Assembly: GCA_964599095.1 (NCBI GenBank)
Contig: CAZREB010000004.1
Span: forward strand, 62,001 to 126,000
DNA: 64,000 nt
From: SZAS-79 sp964599095
GTDB lineage: Bacteria; Pseudomonadota; Gammaproteobacteria; Burkholderiales; SG8-39
Direction: 5' to 3'
Made by a program: the position numbers and the translations under genes. Every line of letters begins with the position of its first letter. Within the stretch, counting starts at the first letter, position 1. Positions 1 to 8,030 of the stretch are shown here, one piece after another. The notes below the pieces were generated by a model. That model saw nothing but the letters and a program-made list of their open reading frames with translations, was not told the DNA's origin and did not search any database.

Positions 1-2
1 TC

Positions 3-1097
3 AAGGGCGCCAGGCGCCCGCTGATCATCCTGGGCAAAGGTGCCGCCTACGCCCAGGCCGACGCGGACATCCGCGCTTTCATCGAACGCACCGGCATTCC
101 CTACCTGCCGATGTCCATGGCCAAGGGCCTGCTGCCCGATACGCACGAGCAATCCGCTTCTGCTGCCCGCTCCTACGTGCTGCCCGAAGCCGACGTCGTG
201 ATGCTTGTCGGCGCGCGCCTGAACTGGCTGCTCTCGCACGGCAAGGGCAAGACCTGGGGCGGCAAGACGCACAAGGACTGGGGCGGGCAGCGGTTCGTCC
301 AAGTGGACATCTGGCCGCAGGAGGCCGATAGCAACGTGCGCATAGACGCGCCGGTGGTTGGCGACATCGGTTCCTGCATTTCCGCACTCCTCGCAGGCGT
401 GGGTTCGGGCTGGTCGAAGCCGCCGGCGGAGTGGCTCAATGCGATCGCCGAGCGCAGGAGCAAGAACGTCGCGAAGATGGCCGAAACCCTGGCCAGGGAC
501 CCGGTGCCGATGAATTTTCACAGCGCGCTGAACGTGGTGCGTGACATCGTCAAGGCCAACCCGGATGCGATCCTCGTCAACGAGGGCGCGAATGCGCTGG
601 ACTTCACGCGCAGCATCGTCGACATGTACAAGCCGAGGAAAAGGCTGGACGTCGGCACCTGGGGCGTGATGGGCATCGGCATGGGCTTTGCTGTGGCGGC
701 GGCGGTGGTCAGCCGCCAGCCGGTCATCGCTATCGAGGGCGACAGTGCGTTCGGGTTTTCGGGCATGGAAGTCGAGACCATCTGCCGTTACAACCTGCCG
801 GTCTGCGTGGTGATCATGAACAACAACGGGGTCTATCGCGGCACGGACGTCAACCCGACCGGCGGTTCCGACGTCGCGCCCACCGTCTTCGTGAAGGATG
901 CGCGCTACGAGAAGCTGATGGAGGCCTTCGGCGGAGTGGGCGTGCACGCGACGACGCCGGCCGAGCTGCGCAAGGCGATGGAGGAGGCGGTCAGGTCGCG
1001 CCGGCCGACCTTGATCAATGCCGTCATCGACGAGACTGCGGGGACCGAGAGCGGACGCATCACGAGCCTCAACCCGCAAAGCGCGAAGAAGAAGTAG
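3..1097 (+). CDS. oxc: Oxalyl-CoA decarboxylase, C-terminal part (cut by window edge)
   Basis: The frame is open from the first bases, so the N-terminal third lies outside the window; about 364 residues remain of a family usually near 560-570. The enzyme is thiamine diphosphate dependent and converts oxalyl-CoA to formyl-CoA and CO2 in the cytoplasm. Visible family features are the central nucleotide-binding-like domain (GARLNWLLSHGKG), the C-terminal ThDP domain with GVMGIGMGFAVAAA and the metal/ThDP motif EGDSAFGFSGMEVETICRYN followed by NNNG. It is followed 59 bases later by the formyl-CoA transferase gene, which supplies its substrate, so the two form the oxalate degradation operon. General ThDP enzymes such as acetolactate synthase are the main alternative, but the frc neighbour and the sequence fit oxc. 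Confidence 0.93.
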   Translation, partial: KGARRPLIILGKGAAYAQADADIRAFIERTGIPYLPMSMAKGLLPDTHEQSASAARSYVLPEADVVMLVGARLNWLLSHGKGKTWGGKTHKDWGGQRFVQVDIWPQEADSNVRIDAPVVGDIGSCISALLAGVGSGWSKPPAEWLNAIAERRSKNVAKMAETLARDPVPMNFHSALNVVRDIVKANPDAILVNEGANALDFTRSIVDMYKPRKRLDVGTWGVMGIGMGFAVAAAVVSRQPVIAIEGDSAFGFSGMEVETICRYNLPVCVVIMNNNGVYRGTDVNPTGGSDVAPTVFVKDARYEKLMEAFGGVGVHATTPAELRKAMEEAVRSRRPTLINAVIDETAGTESGRITSLNPQSAKKK

Positions 1098-1156
1098 TTC
1101 CGGAACCAGGCGTGGGCGGGTAGCCTTTCACCCGCCGGGAATCATTGGAGAAGAGA

Positions 1157-2428
1157 ATGGAAGCACTCAAGGGAGTCCGGATCCTGGACATGACGCACGT
1201 GCAGGCGGGGCCGACCTGCTCGCAACTGCTGGCGTGGATGGGCGCGGACGTGATCAAGTTCGAGCCGCCTCAGGGCGACGCGACGCGCGGCCAGCTGCGC
1301 GACGTGCCGAACGCGGACAGCCTCTACTTCACGATGCTCAACTGCAACAAGCGGTCGATCACGGTGAACATGAAGACCGAGGAAGGCAAGTCGGTCTTCG
1401 TCGACCTGCTCGGGAAATGCGACATCGTGATGGAGAATTTCGGCCCCGGCGTCCTCGACCGGTTCGGGTTCACCTGGGAAAGGATTCACGAGATCAACCC
1501 GAAGATCGTCATGGGTTCGATCAAGGGCTTCGGGTCGACGGGCCCTTATGCCGACTTCAAGGCCTACGAGAACGTCGCCCAGGCCATGGGCGGCGCGATG
1601 AGCACGACCGGGCTCCCCGACGGCGCGCCGTTCGTCACGGGCGCCCAGATCGGCGATTCGGGCACCGGCCTGCACCTGGCGATCGGCCTCCTCGCCGCGC
1701 TACACCAGGCAAACCGCACCGGCGAAGGGCAGTATGTCGAAGTCGCGATGATGGACGGCGTGATGAACCTATGCAGGGTCAAGTTCCGGGACCACCAGCG
1801 CCTGACGCGCGGCGCCCTGTCCGAGTACTCGGTGCCGACCTACCAGGGCATGGGCGAAGTGCCGCGGGCCGGCAACGACTCCGGCGGCGGGCAGCTCGGC
1901 AACGCGATCCATTGCAAGCCGCATGGCGCCAACGACTGGCTCTACGTGGTCGTGCAGGAGGCCGTTTGGGCTGCGCTCGCCAGGCGCATCGGGCCGGACG
2001 TCGGCATGCCGGACCTGGTCAACGACCCGCGCCTGTCGACCATCGGCGAGCGCCGCAAGAACCAGAGCCTGCTCTGGACGCTGCTGACCAAGTTCGCATC
2101 GAACTACACGAAGCGTGAATTCATGGCGATCCTCAACCCGCTGGACGTGCCGTGCGGCCCGATCATGTCGACCGAGGACCTGGCCACCGACGAGCACATC
2201 CGCGGACGCGAAATGTACGTTGAGCTCGACCATCCGCAGCGGGGCAAGTGGTGGAACGTGGGCATGCCGATCAAGCTGTCGGCATCACCTGCGAAGATCG
2301 AGCGCAGCCCGCTGCTCGGCGAGCATACCGACGAAGTCCTCAAGCAGGTCCTCGGCTACGACGATGCCAAGGTCGGCGCGTTGCGAAAGGCCGGGGCCCT
2401 TTCCGCACCTCCCAAGAAGGCCGCCTGA
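1157..2428 (+). CDS. frc: Formyl-CoA:oxalate CoA-transferase
   Basis: Class III (CaiB/BaiF) CoA-transferase of 423 residues, the usual length. It moves CoA from formyl-CoA to oxalate, making oxalyl-CoA for the neighbouring decarboxylase and releasing formate. The N-terminal stretch (RILDMTHVQAGPTCSQLLAW, GADVIKFEPP) is typical, and the catalytic aspartate, which forms the aspartyl-CoA thioester, is D167 in QIGDSGTG. An upstream in-frame TTG at 1145 is possible, but ATG 1157 sits at normal distance behind GGAGAAG and matches family N termini. The next gene starts one base after its stop, so the two are translationally close. Confidence 0.95.
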   Translation: MEALKGVRILDMTHVQAGPTCSQLLAWMGADVIKFEPPQGDATRGQLRDVPNADSLYFTMLNCNKRSITVNMKTEEGKSVFVDLLGKCDIVMENFGPGVLDRFGFTWERIHEINPKIVMGSIKGFGSTGPYADFKAYENVAQAMGGAMSTTGLPDGAPFVTGAQIGDSGTGLHLAIGLLAALHQANRTGEGQYVEVAMMDGVMNLCRVKFRDHQRLTRGALSEYSVPTYQGMGEVPRAGNDSGGGQLGNAIHCKPHGANDWLYVVVQEAVWAALARRIGPDVGMPDLVNDPRLSTIGERRKNQSLLWTLLTKFASNYTKREFMAILNPLDVPCGPIMSTEDLATDEHIRGREMYVELDHPQRGKWWNVGMPIKLSASPAKIERSPLLGEHTDEVLKQVLGYDDAKVGALRKAGALSAPPKKAA

Positions 2429-2429
2429 C

Positions 2430-3362
2430 ATGAAGATCGCGATCATCGGACAGCAGGATTTCGGCAAGGCCGTCCTCGAGGCCTTCCTCAAGCGCGGCGA
2501 TGCGGTCGCCGGCGTCTTTTGCGCGCCGGAAAAGCCGGGCGCCCGGCCCGATGCGCTGAAGATCGCGGCGCAGGAGAAGGGCGTCCAGGTGTTCCAGTTC
2601 CCTTCGCTGAAGTCGCCGGAGGCGCACCTGAAGCTGAAGGAACTCGACGTCGACCTCGGCATCATGGCGTTCGTTCTGCAGTTCGCGCCGCAGGAGTTCG
2701 TGAAGATTCCCCGCCAGGGAACCATCCAGTACCACCCGTCCCTGCTGCCGAAGTACCGCGGCCCTTCGTCGATCAATTGGCCGATCATCAAGGGCGAAAC
2801 CAAGACCGGCCTGACGATCTTCCGGCCGAACGACGGCCTGGACGAAGGCGAGGTCATCCTGCAGAAGGAGACGCCGATCGGCCCCGACGACACTCTTGGC
2901 ACTGTGTACTTCGACCGCCTGTTCCCGATGGGAGTCGACGCGATGCTCGAAGCGGCGGACCTCGTGCATGCGGGTAAGCACCGCGAGACTGTGCAGGACG
3001 AGTCGCAGGCGAGCTACGAAGGGTGGTGCAGGGAGGCCGAGGCGCGCGTCAACTGGGCGAACCATGTCGATTTCGTCTACAACACCATCCGCGGATGCAA
3101 CCCCGCACCGGGTGCCTGGACCACGCTCAACGGCGTCAAGCTGCAGTTGTTCGATGCGAGGAAGCACACGGTCCGCACCTTCGGCACAGTCAAGGGCAAG
3201 ATCGGCGAGGTGTGCGAGGTCGGGGCGCAGAGCTTTACCGTAACCGCCCAGGGCGGGCGCATCGAGGTGTTGAAGGCCAAACTGGGCGACGGCAAGAAGG
3301 TCGCGGCCGCCGAACTGGCGGCCTCCGCCGGCCTCATTCCGGGCACCCTGCTCGGTACCTGA
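2430..3362 (+). CDS. Stand-alone 10-formyl-THF hydrolase/formyltransferase-type domain protein
   Basis: A 310-residue protein with the methionyl-tRNA formyltransferase fold: an N-terminal formyl_trans_N domain (about 1-185) and a C-terminal OB-like formyl_trans_C domain (about 205-305). The closest family in pattern is the hydrolase half of 10-formyltetrahydrofolate dehydrogenase (ALDH1L1): HPSLLPKYRG with H102, then PNDGLDEGEV with D138, 36 residues apart as in that enzyme. The long upstream extension of the frame overlaps frc; ATG 2430 is one base after the frc stop. Position in the oxalate operon suggests it handles formyl groups coming from formyl-CoA or formate and folate. It is probably not the cell's Met-tRNA formyltransferase, because the usual N of the NIHPSLLP motif is replaced (QYHPSLLP). 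Exact substrate is inferred. Confidence 0.8.
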   Translation: MKIAIIGQQDFGKAVLEAFLKRGDAVAGVFCAPEKPGARPDALKIAAQEKGVQVFQFPSLKSPEAHLKLKELDVDLGIMAFVLQFAPQEFVKIPRQGTIQYHPSLLPKYRGPSSINWPIIKGETKTGLTIFRPNDGLDEGEVILQKETPIGPDDTLGTVYFDRLFPMGVDAMLEAADLVHAGKHRETVQDESQASYEGWCREAEARVNWANHVDFVYNTIRGCNPAPGAWTTLNGVKLQLFDARKHTVRTFGTVKGKIGEVCEVGAQSFTVTAQGGRIEVLKAKLGDGKKVAAAELAASAGLIPGTLLGT

Positions 3363-3720
3363 TCGCCTGAATTCCAGGCAAGTCCCTGCAATTCGCTCCT
3401 CCCGGGCGAGGGGAGCGTACGCCTTGGCTTTTCCCGGAAAATTTGACGCTGCTTACACTTAACTGTAAGAATGCCGATTAGGCTTCTGTTTTCTGGGGAG
3501 TTGTCCGGGGCCGCGACGTATTAGCAGGGGGGACAGGGCCAGAATTGTGCGTGGATTCCAGCCGATCTCCAGCCGGTCTGCACAACCTGCAGCGGCCGGG
3601 AGTGGCGTATTTCCAATTGAATTCAATGGGAAGCGCCTGTATTCCGCTGCGCAGAGCGCGTAAAATTTTGCCGACCCGTTCGCCCGCCCCGACAGCCAAG
3701 AACAAGACCAGGGACAGCCC
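3363..3720. other. Intergenic region between the oxalate operon and the signalling run
   Basis: No convincing gene in 358 bases. Bases 3394-3417 can form an imperfect GC-rich hairpin (CGCTCC paired with GGAGCG) that could end the oxalate operon, but there is no U-run directly after it. Possible promoter pieces for the kinase operon are TAAAAT at 3661-3666 without a good -35, TTGAAT-17-TATTCC at 3617-3645, and TTGACG-17-TAAGAA at 3443-3471. None is strong. The local AT content is higher than in the flanking genes, as expected for a promoter region. Confidence 0.4.
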
Positions 3721-6351
3721 ATGAAATCCGGCTTCTGGAAGACCGACTGGTTCTTCGGCCTCGTGGTCGCGCTGGTCCTATTGCTCGGGAGCAATAGCGA
3801 CCTTCTGCAAAGCCTTGAGCGCAAGGCCTATGACATGGGAGTGATGGCGTCCTCCCGGGCCCCGCTCGACCGGATCGCGATCATTGCAATCGACGACGCC
3901 TCGATCGCGAACCTCGGGCGCTGGCCCTGGTCGCGGGAAGTCCACGCGAAGATGACCGACATCCTGGCCGGCGCGAAGCCGAAGGTGATCGGCAACACGG
4001 TGTATTTCTTCGAGCCGCAGGTCGATCCGGGCTACCAGTACATCGTCAAGCTCCTCGCCGCGGCGGGCGGAAATGCGCCGGCGGCCCCTGTGGATGCGAA
4101 CGCAGAAGCCGGGTCCGCGTCCCCATCCACAGGGGCTGCCCCGCTTTCCGCACCGTCGCCGTCCGGGGAGCTTACGCAGTTCGTGGCGCTTTTGCGTGAG
4201 GCCGAGGGTGCCCTCAACGCGGATCGCAGGCTGGCCGACAGTTTCGAGCGCGCGCGGAACGTGCTGCTGCCCATGTTCTTCACCTTGGGCGATCCGCGCG
4301 GCAAACCGGACAAGCCGCTGCCCGAGTACGTCCGGCGCAACGCCGTCCTCGGGATGGGTGGGCAGGAAGCCCTTGCGTTGCCTACAAAGTCGGTGCAGGT
4401 ACCCACCGAGCAGATCGGCAAGACGACCGCCGGCCTCGGCCACCTGAACGCGAACCCAGACGTCGATGGTGCGATTCGGACCGAGCCGCTCGTACTGCGG
4501 CATTTCGACCAGTTCTATCCTTCACTTTCGATGATGATCGCGGCCCGCAGCCTCAACCTCGGGCCGGCCGACATCAAGGTCCGGCCGGACGACGGCGTGT
4601 CGCTCGGCAAGCTCAGGGTCGCGACCGATTCCGCACTGCAAATGCACACGTTCTTCTACAAGGATGTCGGCGGGCGGCCGGCGTTTCAGTCCGATTCATT
4701 TTTCGACGTCTACAGCGGGAAGATCGACGCTGCCGGGAAATATCGCGACAAGATCGTGCTGATCGGGGCTACCGCGACCGGGTTGGGCACGTCGGCGGTC
4801 ACGCCGGTGTCCCCGGCGATGCCGCCGGTCCTGACCCTTGCTCACTCGGTCTCGTCGATCCTGCAGGAACACTTCTTCGTGGCGCCGACCTGGGGCTGGA
4901 TGGTCGAAAAGGCCCTGTTCCTGCTGGTCGCCGCCTACCTGATCGTCCTGCTGCCCCGCTTGGCTGCCGGACCGGGCGCGGCGGTCAGTGCGGGCGTGCT
5001 TGCCGCGATGCTGGTCGCCCACTTCGTGCTGATGACCGGCCAGGCGATCTGGATCCAGTTCATGGTGCCCTGCGTGCTTCTCGCAGTGGGGCACATGGCG
5101 CTGGTAACCAAGCGTTTCATGATGACCGAGCGGGCCAAGGTCAGGTCCGACGAGAGCTCGGCCGAGTCGAACCGCATGCTCGGGCTGGCCTACCAGGGGC
5201 AGGGACAGCTCGACATGGCGTGGGACAAGTTCCGCCTGGTCCCCCTGTCCGACACCCTGATGGACAACCTGTACAACCTCGCGCTGGATTTCGAACGCAA
5301 GCGCCAGTTCGCCAAGGCCGAGGGGGTCTTTCGCCACATGGCGGCCCACGACCCCAAATACCGTGACATCGAAAGCAAGCTCACGCGCGCCAAACAATTG
5401 TCCGAAACCGTTATGCTCTCGGGTGGCGGCGGTGGGAAGACGAACACCAGCATCCTGGGGGACGGCGGATCGGTCGAAAAGCCGATGCTTGGCCGTTATC
5501 AAGTCGAAAAAGAGCTCGGCAAAGGCGCAATGGGCGTTGTTTATCAGGGGAAGGACCCGAAAATCGGCCGTGTCGTGGCGATCAAGACCATGGCGCTTGC
5601 CCAGGAGTTCGAAGCGGGCGAACTGGCCGAGATCAAGGAGCGGTTCTTCCGCGAGGCCGAATCGGCCGGCCGCCTGGCCCACCAGAACATCGTCACGATC
5701 TACGACGCGGGCGAGGAGCACGACCTGGCTTACATCGCGATGGAGCTGCTCAAGGGCGACGACCTGGTGCCCTTCACCAAGCCGGGCAATCTGCTCCCGG
5801 TAGAGGCCGTGGTTTCGATCATCGCTCGGACTGCGGACGCCCTGGGATACGCACACAGACAGGGCGTCGTCCATCGGGACATCAAGCCCGCGAATATCAT
5901 GTACCACCCCGAGACGGACACGGTAAAGGTGACCGATTTCGGCATTGCCCGGCTGACGGACAGTTCCAAGACCAAGACCGGCATGGTTTTGGGCACCCCT
6001 TCCTACATGTCCCCGGAGCAGCTGGCCGGCCAGAAGATCGACGGCCGTTCGGACCTGTTTTCGCTCGCTTCGAGCCTCTACCAGATGCTTTGCGGCAGGC
6101 TGCCGTTCGAGGGTGAGTCGATGGGCCGGCTGATGTTCCGGATATCGAGCGAGCCGCCCACCGACATCCTGGCCATCAATCCGAATGTGCCAGCAGGTAT
6201 AGTTGCATTCCTTGATCGTGCAATGGACAAGAACCCGGACAACCGTTTCCAGACCGGTGAAGAGTTTGCGGCCGCGCTGCGGGAAGCGATTTCAGCGGCC
6301 GCCCAACCCGCCCACGAATCCGCGACGAGCGCGGTCGACTTCCAACTCTAA
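3721..6351 (+). CDS. CHASE2-domain membrane Ser/Thr protein kinase
   Basis: An 876-residue receptor-type kinase. Residues about 10-28 form an N-terminal membrane segment, followed by an extracytoplasmic CHASE2 sensor (to about 385; RIAIIAIDDASI and GRWPWSR are typical), then three closely spaced membrane segments (about 390-465). A TPR-like stretch (about 480-550) leads to the kinase domain (about 592-855). Catalytic parts are intact: glycine loop starting LGKGAMG (599-605), VAIK with K622, HRDIKPAN with D720 and N725, DFG at 739-741 and a GTPSYMSPEQ activation segment. There are no PASTA repeats. A low-complexity Ala/Pro/Ser insert around residues 116-145 interrupts the CHASE2 domain. It is the first gene of an operon with PP2C, FHA and cyclase genes. 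The external signal is unknown. Confidence 0.93.
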   Translation: MKSGFWKTDWFFGLVVALVLLLGSNSDLLQSLERKAYDMGVMASSRAPLDRIAIIAIDDASIANLGRWPWSREVHAKMTDILAGAKPKVIGNTVYFFEPQVDPGYQYIVKLLAAAGGNAPAAPVDANAEAGSASPSTGAAPLSAPSPSGELTQFVALLREAEGALNADRRLADSFERARNVLLPMFFTLGDPRGKPDKPLPEYVRRNAVLGMGGQEALALPTKSVQVPTEQIGKTTAGLGHLNANPDVDGAIRTEPLVLRHFDQFYPSLSMMIAARSLNLGPADIKVRPDDGVSLGKLRVATDSALQMHTFFYKDVGGRPAFQSDSFFDVYSGKIDAAGKYRDKIVLIGATATGLGTSAVTPVSPAMPPVLTLAHSVSSILQEHFFVAPTWGWMVEKALFLLVAAYLIVLLPRLAAGPGAAVSAGVLAAMLVAHFVLMTGQAIWIQFMVPCVLLAVGHMALVTKRFMMTERAKVRSDESSAESNRMLGLAYQGQGQLDMAWDKFRLVPLSDTLMDNLYNLALDFERKRQFAKAEGVFRHMAAHDPKYRDIESKLTRAKQLSETVMLSGGGGGKTNTSILGDGGSVEKPMLGRYQVEKELGKGAMGVVYQGKDPKIGRVVAIKTMALAQEFEAGELAEIKERFFREAESAGRLAHQNIVTIYDAGEEHDLAYIAMELLKGDDLVPFTKPGNLLPVEAVVSIIARTADALGYAHRQGVVHRDIKPANIMYHPETDTVKVTDFGIARLTDSSKTKTGMVLGTPSYMSPEQLAGQKIDGRSDLFSLASSLYQMLCGRLPFEGESMGRLMFRISSEPPTDILAINPNVPAGIVAFLDRAMDKNPDNRFQTGEEFAAALREAISAAAQPAHESATSAVDFQL
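4084..4136. repeat. Perfect 13-bp inverted repeat inside the CHASE2 kinase gene
   Basis: GCCCCTGTGGATG at 4084-4096 and its exact reverse complement CATCCACAGGGGC at 4124-4136 are separated by 27 bases. The repeat encodes part of the low-complexity insert in the sensor domain and stays in frame. It may be a trace of a small repeat element or just a hairpin in the mRNA. Confidence 0.6.
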
Positions 6352-6359
6352 GCGACTTA

Positions 6360-7181
6360 ATGGACCTTTCCCAAATACTCGAGATCACGAGCGCCACCGA
6401 CCCGGGAATGGTGCGTTCGCACAACGAGGATTCGATAGCTTCGGATCCCGCCAACGGACTGGTGGTGCTCGCCGATGGAATGGGGGGCTACAACGCAGGC
6501 GAGGTTGCCAGCGGAATGGCCACCACGGTCATTACAACCGAGATCGCGCAGGTACTGGCCAGCGTGCAGCCGTACGAAGTCGACGAGAAGAACGAGGTCG
6601 TCGCCACGCGCATCGTGCGCGAGCAGATCCTGAAGGCGAACACCTCGATCTACCAGGCGGCGCAGAGCCAGCCGCAGTACTCGGGGATGGGCACCACGCT
6701 GATCGTGTGCCTGTTCTACGACAACAAGGTCATGATCGGGCACCTCGGTGACTCACGCGTCTACCTGATGCGCGAAGGCAATTTCAGCCAGGTGACCCGC
6801 GACCACTCGCTGCTCCAGGAGCAGATCGACTCAGGGCTGATCACCGCCGAGCAGGCCAAGACGGCGGCACACAAGAACCTCGTGACCAAGGCGCTCGGGA
6901 TTGATCCCACCGTGGAGCCGGAAATCCACGAGTACGAAACGAAAGTGGGCGACATCTACCTGCTGTGCTCGGACGGCCTGTGCGACATGGTCTCCGACGA
7001 GGACATCGGCATGACGCTGTCGATGCTCGGAGGCAACCTCAAGCTCGCCACGCAGCAGCTGGTGCAGATGGCAAACGACAACGGAGGGCGCGACAACGTA
7101 TCAGTTATACTCGTGCGAGTCCTCAAGGAGTATCCGGCTGCGCGGGGCGTCATGTCCAAGTTCTTTGCGTGGTTAAAATAA
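6360..7181 (+). CDS. PP2C-family protein Ser/Thr phosphatase
   Basis: A 273-residue soluble phosphatase of the bacterial Stp/PrpC type, expected to remove phosphate from Ser/Thr residues and so oppose the kinase encoded directly upstream. All metal-binding motifs are visible: RSHNEDS near the N terminus, DGMGG (about 40-44), GDSRVYLM (about 130), the DHSLLQEQ element, CSDGL (about 203-207) and GGRDNVSV near the C terminus. It starts nine bases after the kinase stop with no clear ribosome binding site, so coupled translation is likely. Kinase plus PP2C plus FHA is a recurrent trio in bacterial phosphosignalling. Confidence 0.95.
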   Translation: MDLSQILEITSATDPGMVRSHNEDSIASDPANGLVVLADGMGGYNAGEVASGMATTVITTEIAQVLASVQPYEVDEKNEVVATRIVREQILKANTSIYQAAQSQPQYSGMGTTLIVCLFYDNKVMIGHLGDSRVYLMREGNFSQVTRDHSLLQEQIDSGLITAEQAKTAAHKNLVTKALGIDPTVEPEIHEYETKVGDIYLLCSDGLCDMVSDEDIGMTLSMLGGNLKLATQQLVQMANDNGGRDNVSVILVRVLKEYPAARGVMSKFFAWLK

Positions 7182-7197
7182 CCTTTCGGGGTCTGTT

Positions 7198-7995
7198 ATG
7201 GCGAAACTGATTCTCAGCATGGATGGACTGGTGCTCAAGGAGATCCCCTTGACCAAGGAACGCACCACCATCGGACGCAAGCCCCACAACGACATCCAGA
7301 TCGACAATCTGGCGGTGAGCGGCGAGCATGCGGTGATCGTCACGATCCTGAACGATTCGTTCCTCGAGGACCTCGGCAGCACCAACGGGACGCTGGTCAA
7401 CGGCAACACAGTCAAGAAGCATTTCCTGCAGAACAACGACGTCGTCGAGCTGGGCAAGTACAAGCTCAAGTACATCGCCGAGCCCGGCGCCGCCCAGCCG
7501 GCGGAGAAGGCGGACTTCGAAAAGACGATGGTGCTCAGGCCTTCGGCCATGCGCGCCGCGGCCGAGCAGGCCAAGGCGATGGCGGCGGGCGGGGGCGCCC
7601 AGCCGCAGGCTGCGGAGGCCGCGCGAGTCGCGGCGCTGCAGGCGGTCGGCACCGCGGCCCAGGCTGCGGGAATCGCCGAGAAACCCGCGGCAGCACCTGC
7701 CGCCCCCCCGCCGCCGCCACGTCCGGCGCAGCCGCTTGGGGCCATCCAGCTGCTTTCGGGCGGCAATGCGGGCAAGGAACTCGAGTTGACGAAGCCGCTC
7801 ACCACTCTCGGCAAGCCTGGCGTGCAGGTGGCGGTGCTCACCCGCCGGCCGCAAGGCTATTTCATCACTCACGTCGAAGGCGCAAGCCAGCCGACGGTGA
7901 ACGGACAGTCGATAGGCACTGCTCCGCACGCCCTCAAGGATCACGACGTGATCGAGCTTGCCGGCGTGAAGATGGAATTCTTCATCAAGGCCTGA
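7198..7995 (+). CDS. Double FHA-domain protein
   Basis: A 265-residue protein with an N-terminal forkhead-associated domain (about 1-95) carrying the phosphothreonine-binding residues in TTIGRKPHNDI, SGEHA and GSTNGTLVNG. An Ala/Pro-rich linker (about 100-180) follows, then a second FHA-like fold (about 180-263) in which GR is replaced (TLGKPG) and the STNG motif is degenerate (QPTVNG). The first domain should bind phosphorylated threonines made by the neighbouring kinase; the second probably no longer binds phosphate and may serve for dimer or partner contacts. It is in the operon between the phosphatase and the cyclase. Confidence 0.92.
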   Translation: MAKLILSMDGLVLKEIPLTKERTTIGRKPHNDIQIDNLAVSGEHAVIVTILNDSFLEDLGSTNGTLVNGNTVKKHFLQNNDVVELGKYKLKYIAEPGAAQPAEKADFEKTMVLRPSAMRAAAEQAKAMAAGGGAQPQAAEAARVAALQAVGTAAQAAGIAEKPAAAPAAPPPPPRPAQPLGAIQLLSGGNAGKELELTKPLTTLGKPGVQVAVLTRRPQGYFITHVEGASQPTVNGQSIGTAPHALKDHDVIELAGVKMEFFIKA

Positions 7996-8030
7996 GAACC
8001 GCGGGCACCACCGTGCCTGCGCCGCGCTGA

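Noticed and set aside
3443..3471. TTGACG-17-TAAGAA as a promoter of the kinase operon
   Set aside because: The -35 is good but the -10 matches only three of six bases, and it lies about 250 bases before the gene. Kept only as a mention in the intergenic entry.
4696..5907. Long open frame on the minus strand opposite the CHASE2 kinase
   Set aside because: It mirrors the high-GC codon pattern of the real gene, has no family motifs, and the kinase on the plus strand is certain. The same holds for other long opposite-strand frames, for example at 7941-10151, 10614-13004, 30610-32553 and 47788-49569.
3721..7995. Part of a type VI secretion cluster (PpkA/PppA/Fha)
   Set aside because: Kinase, phosphatase and FHA proteins occur there, but no tss genes (tube, sheath, baseplate, membrane complex) are present in the window.
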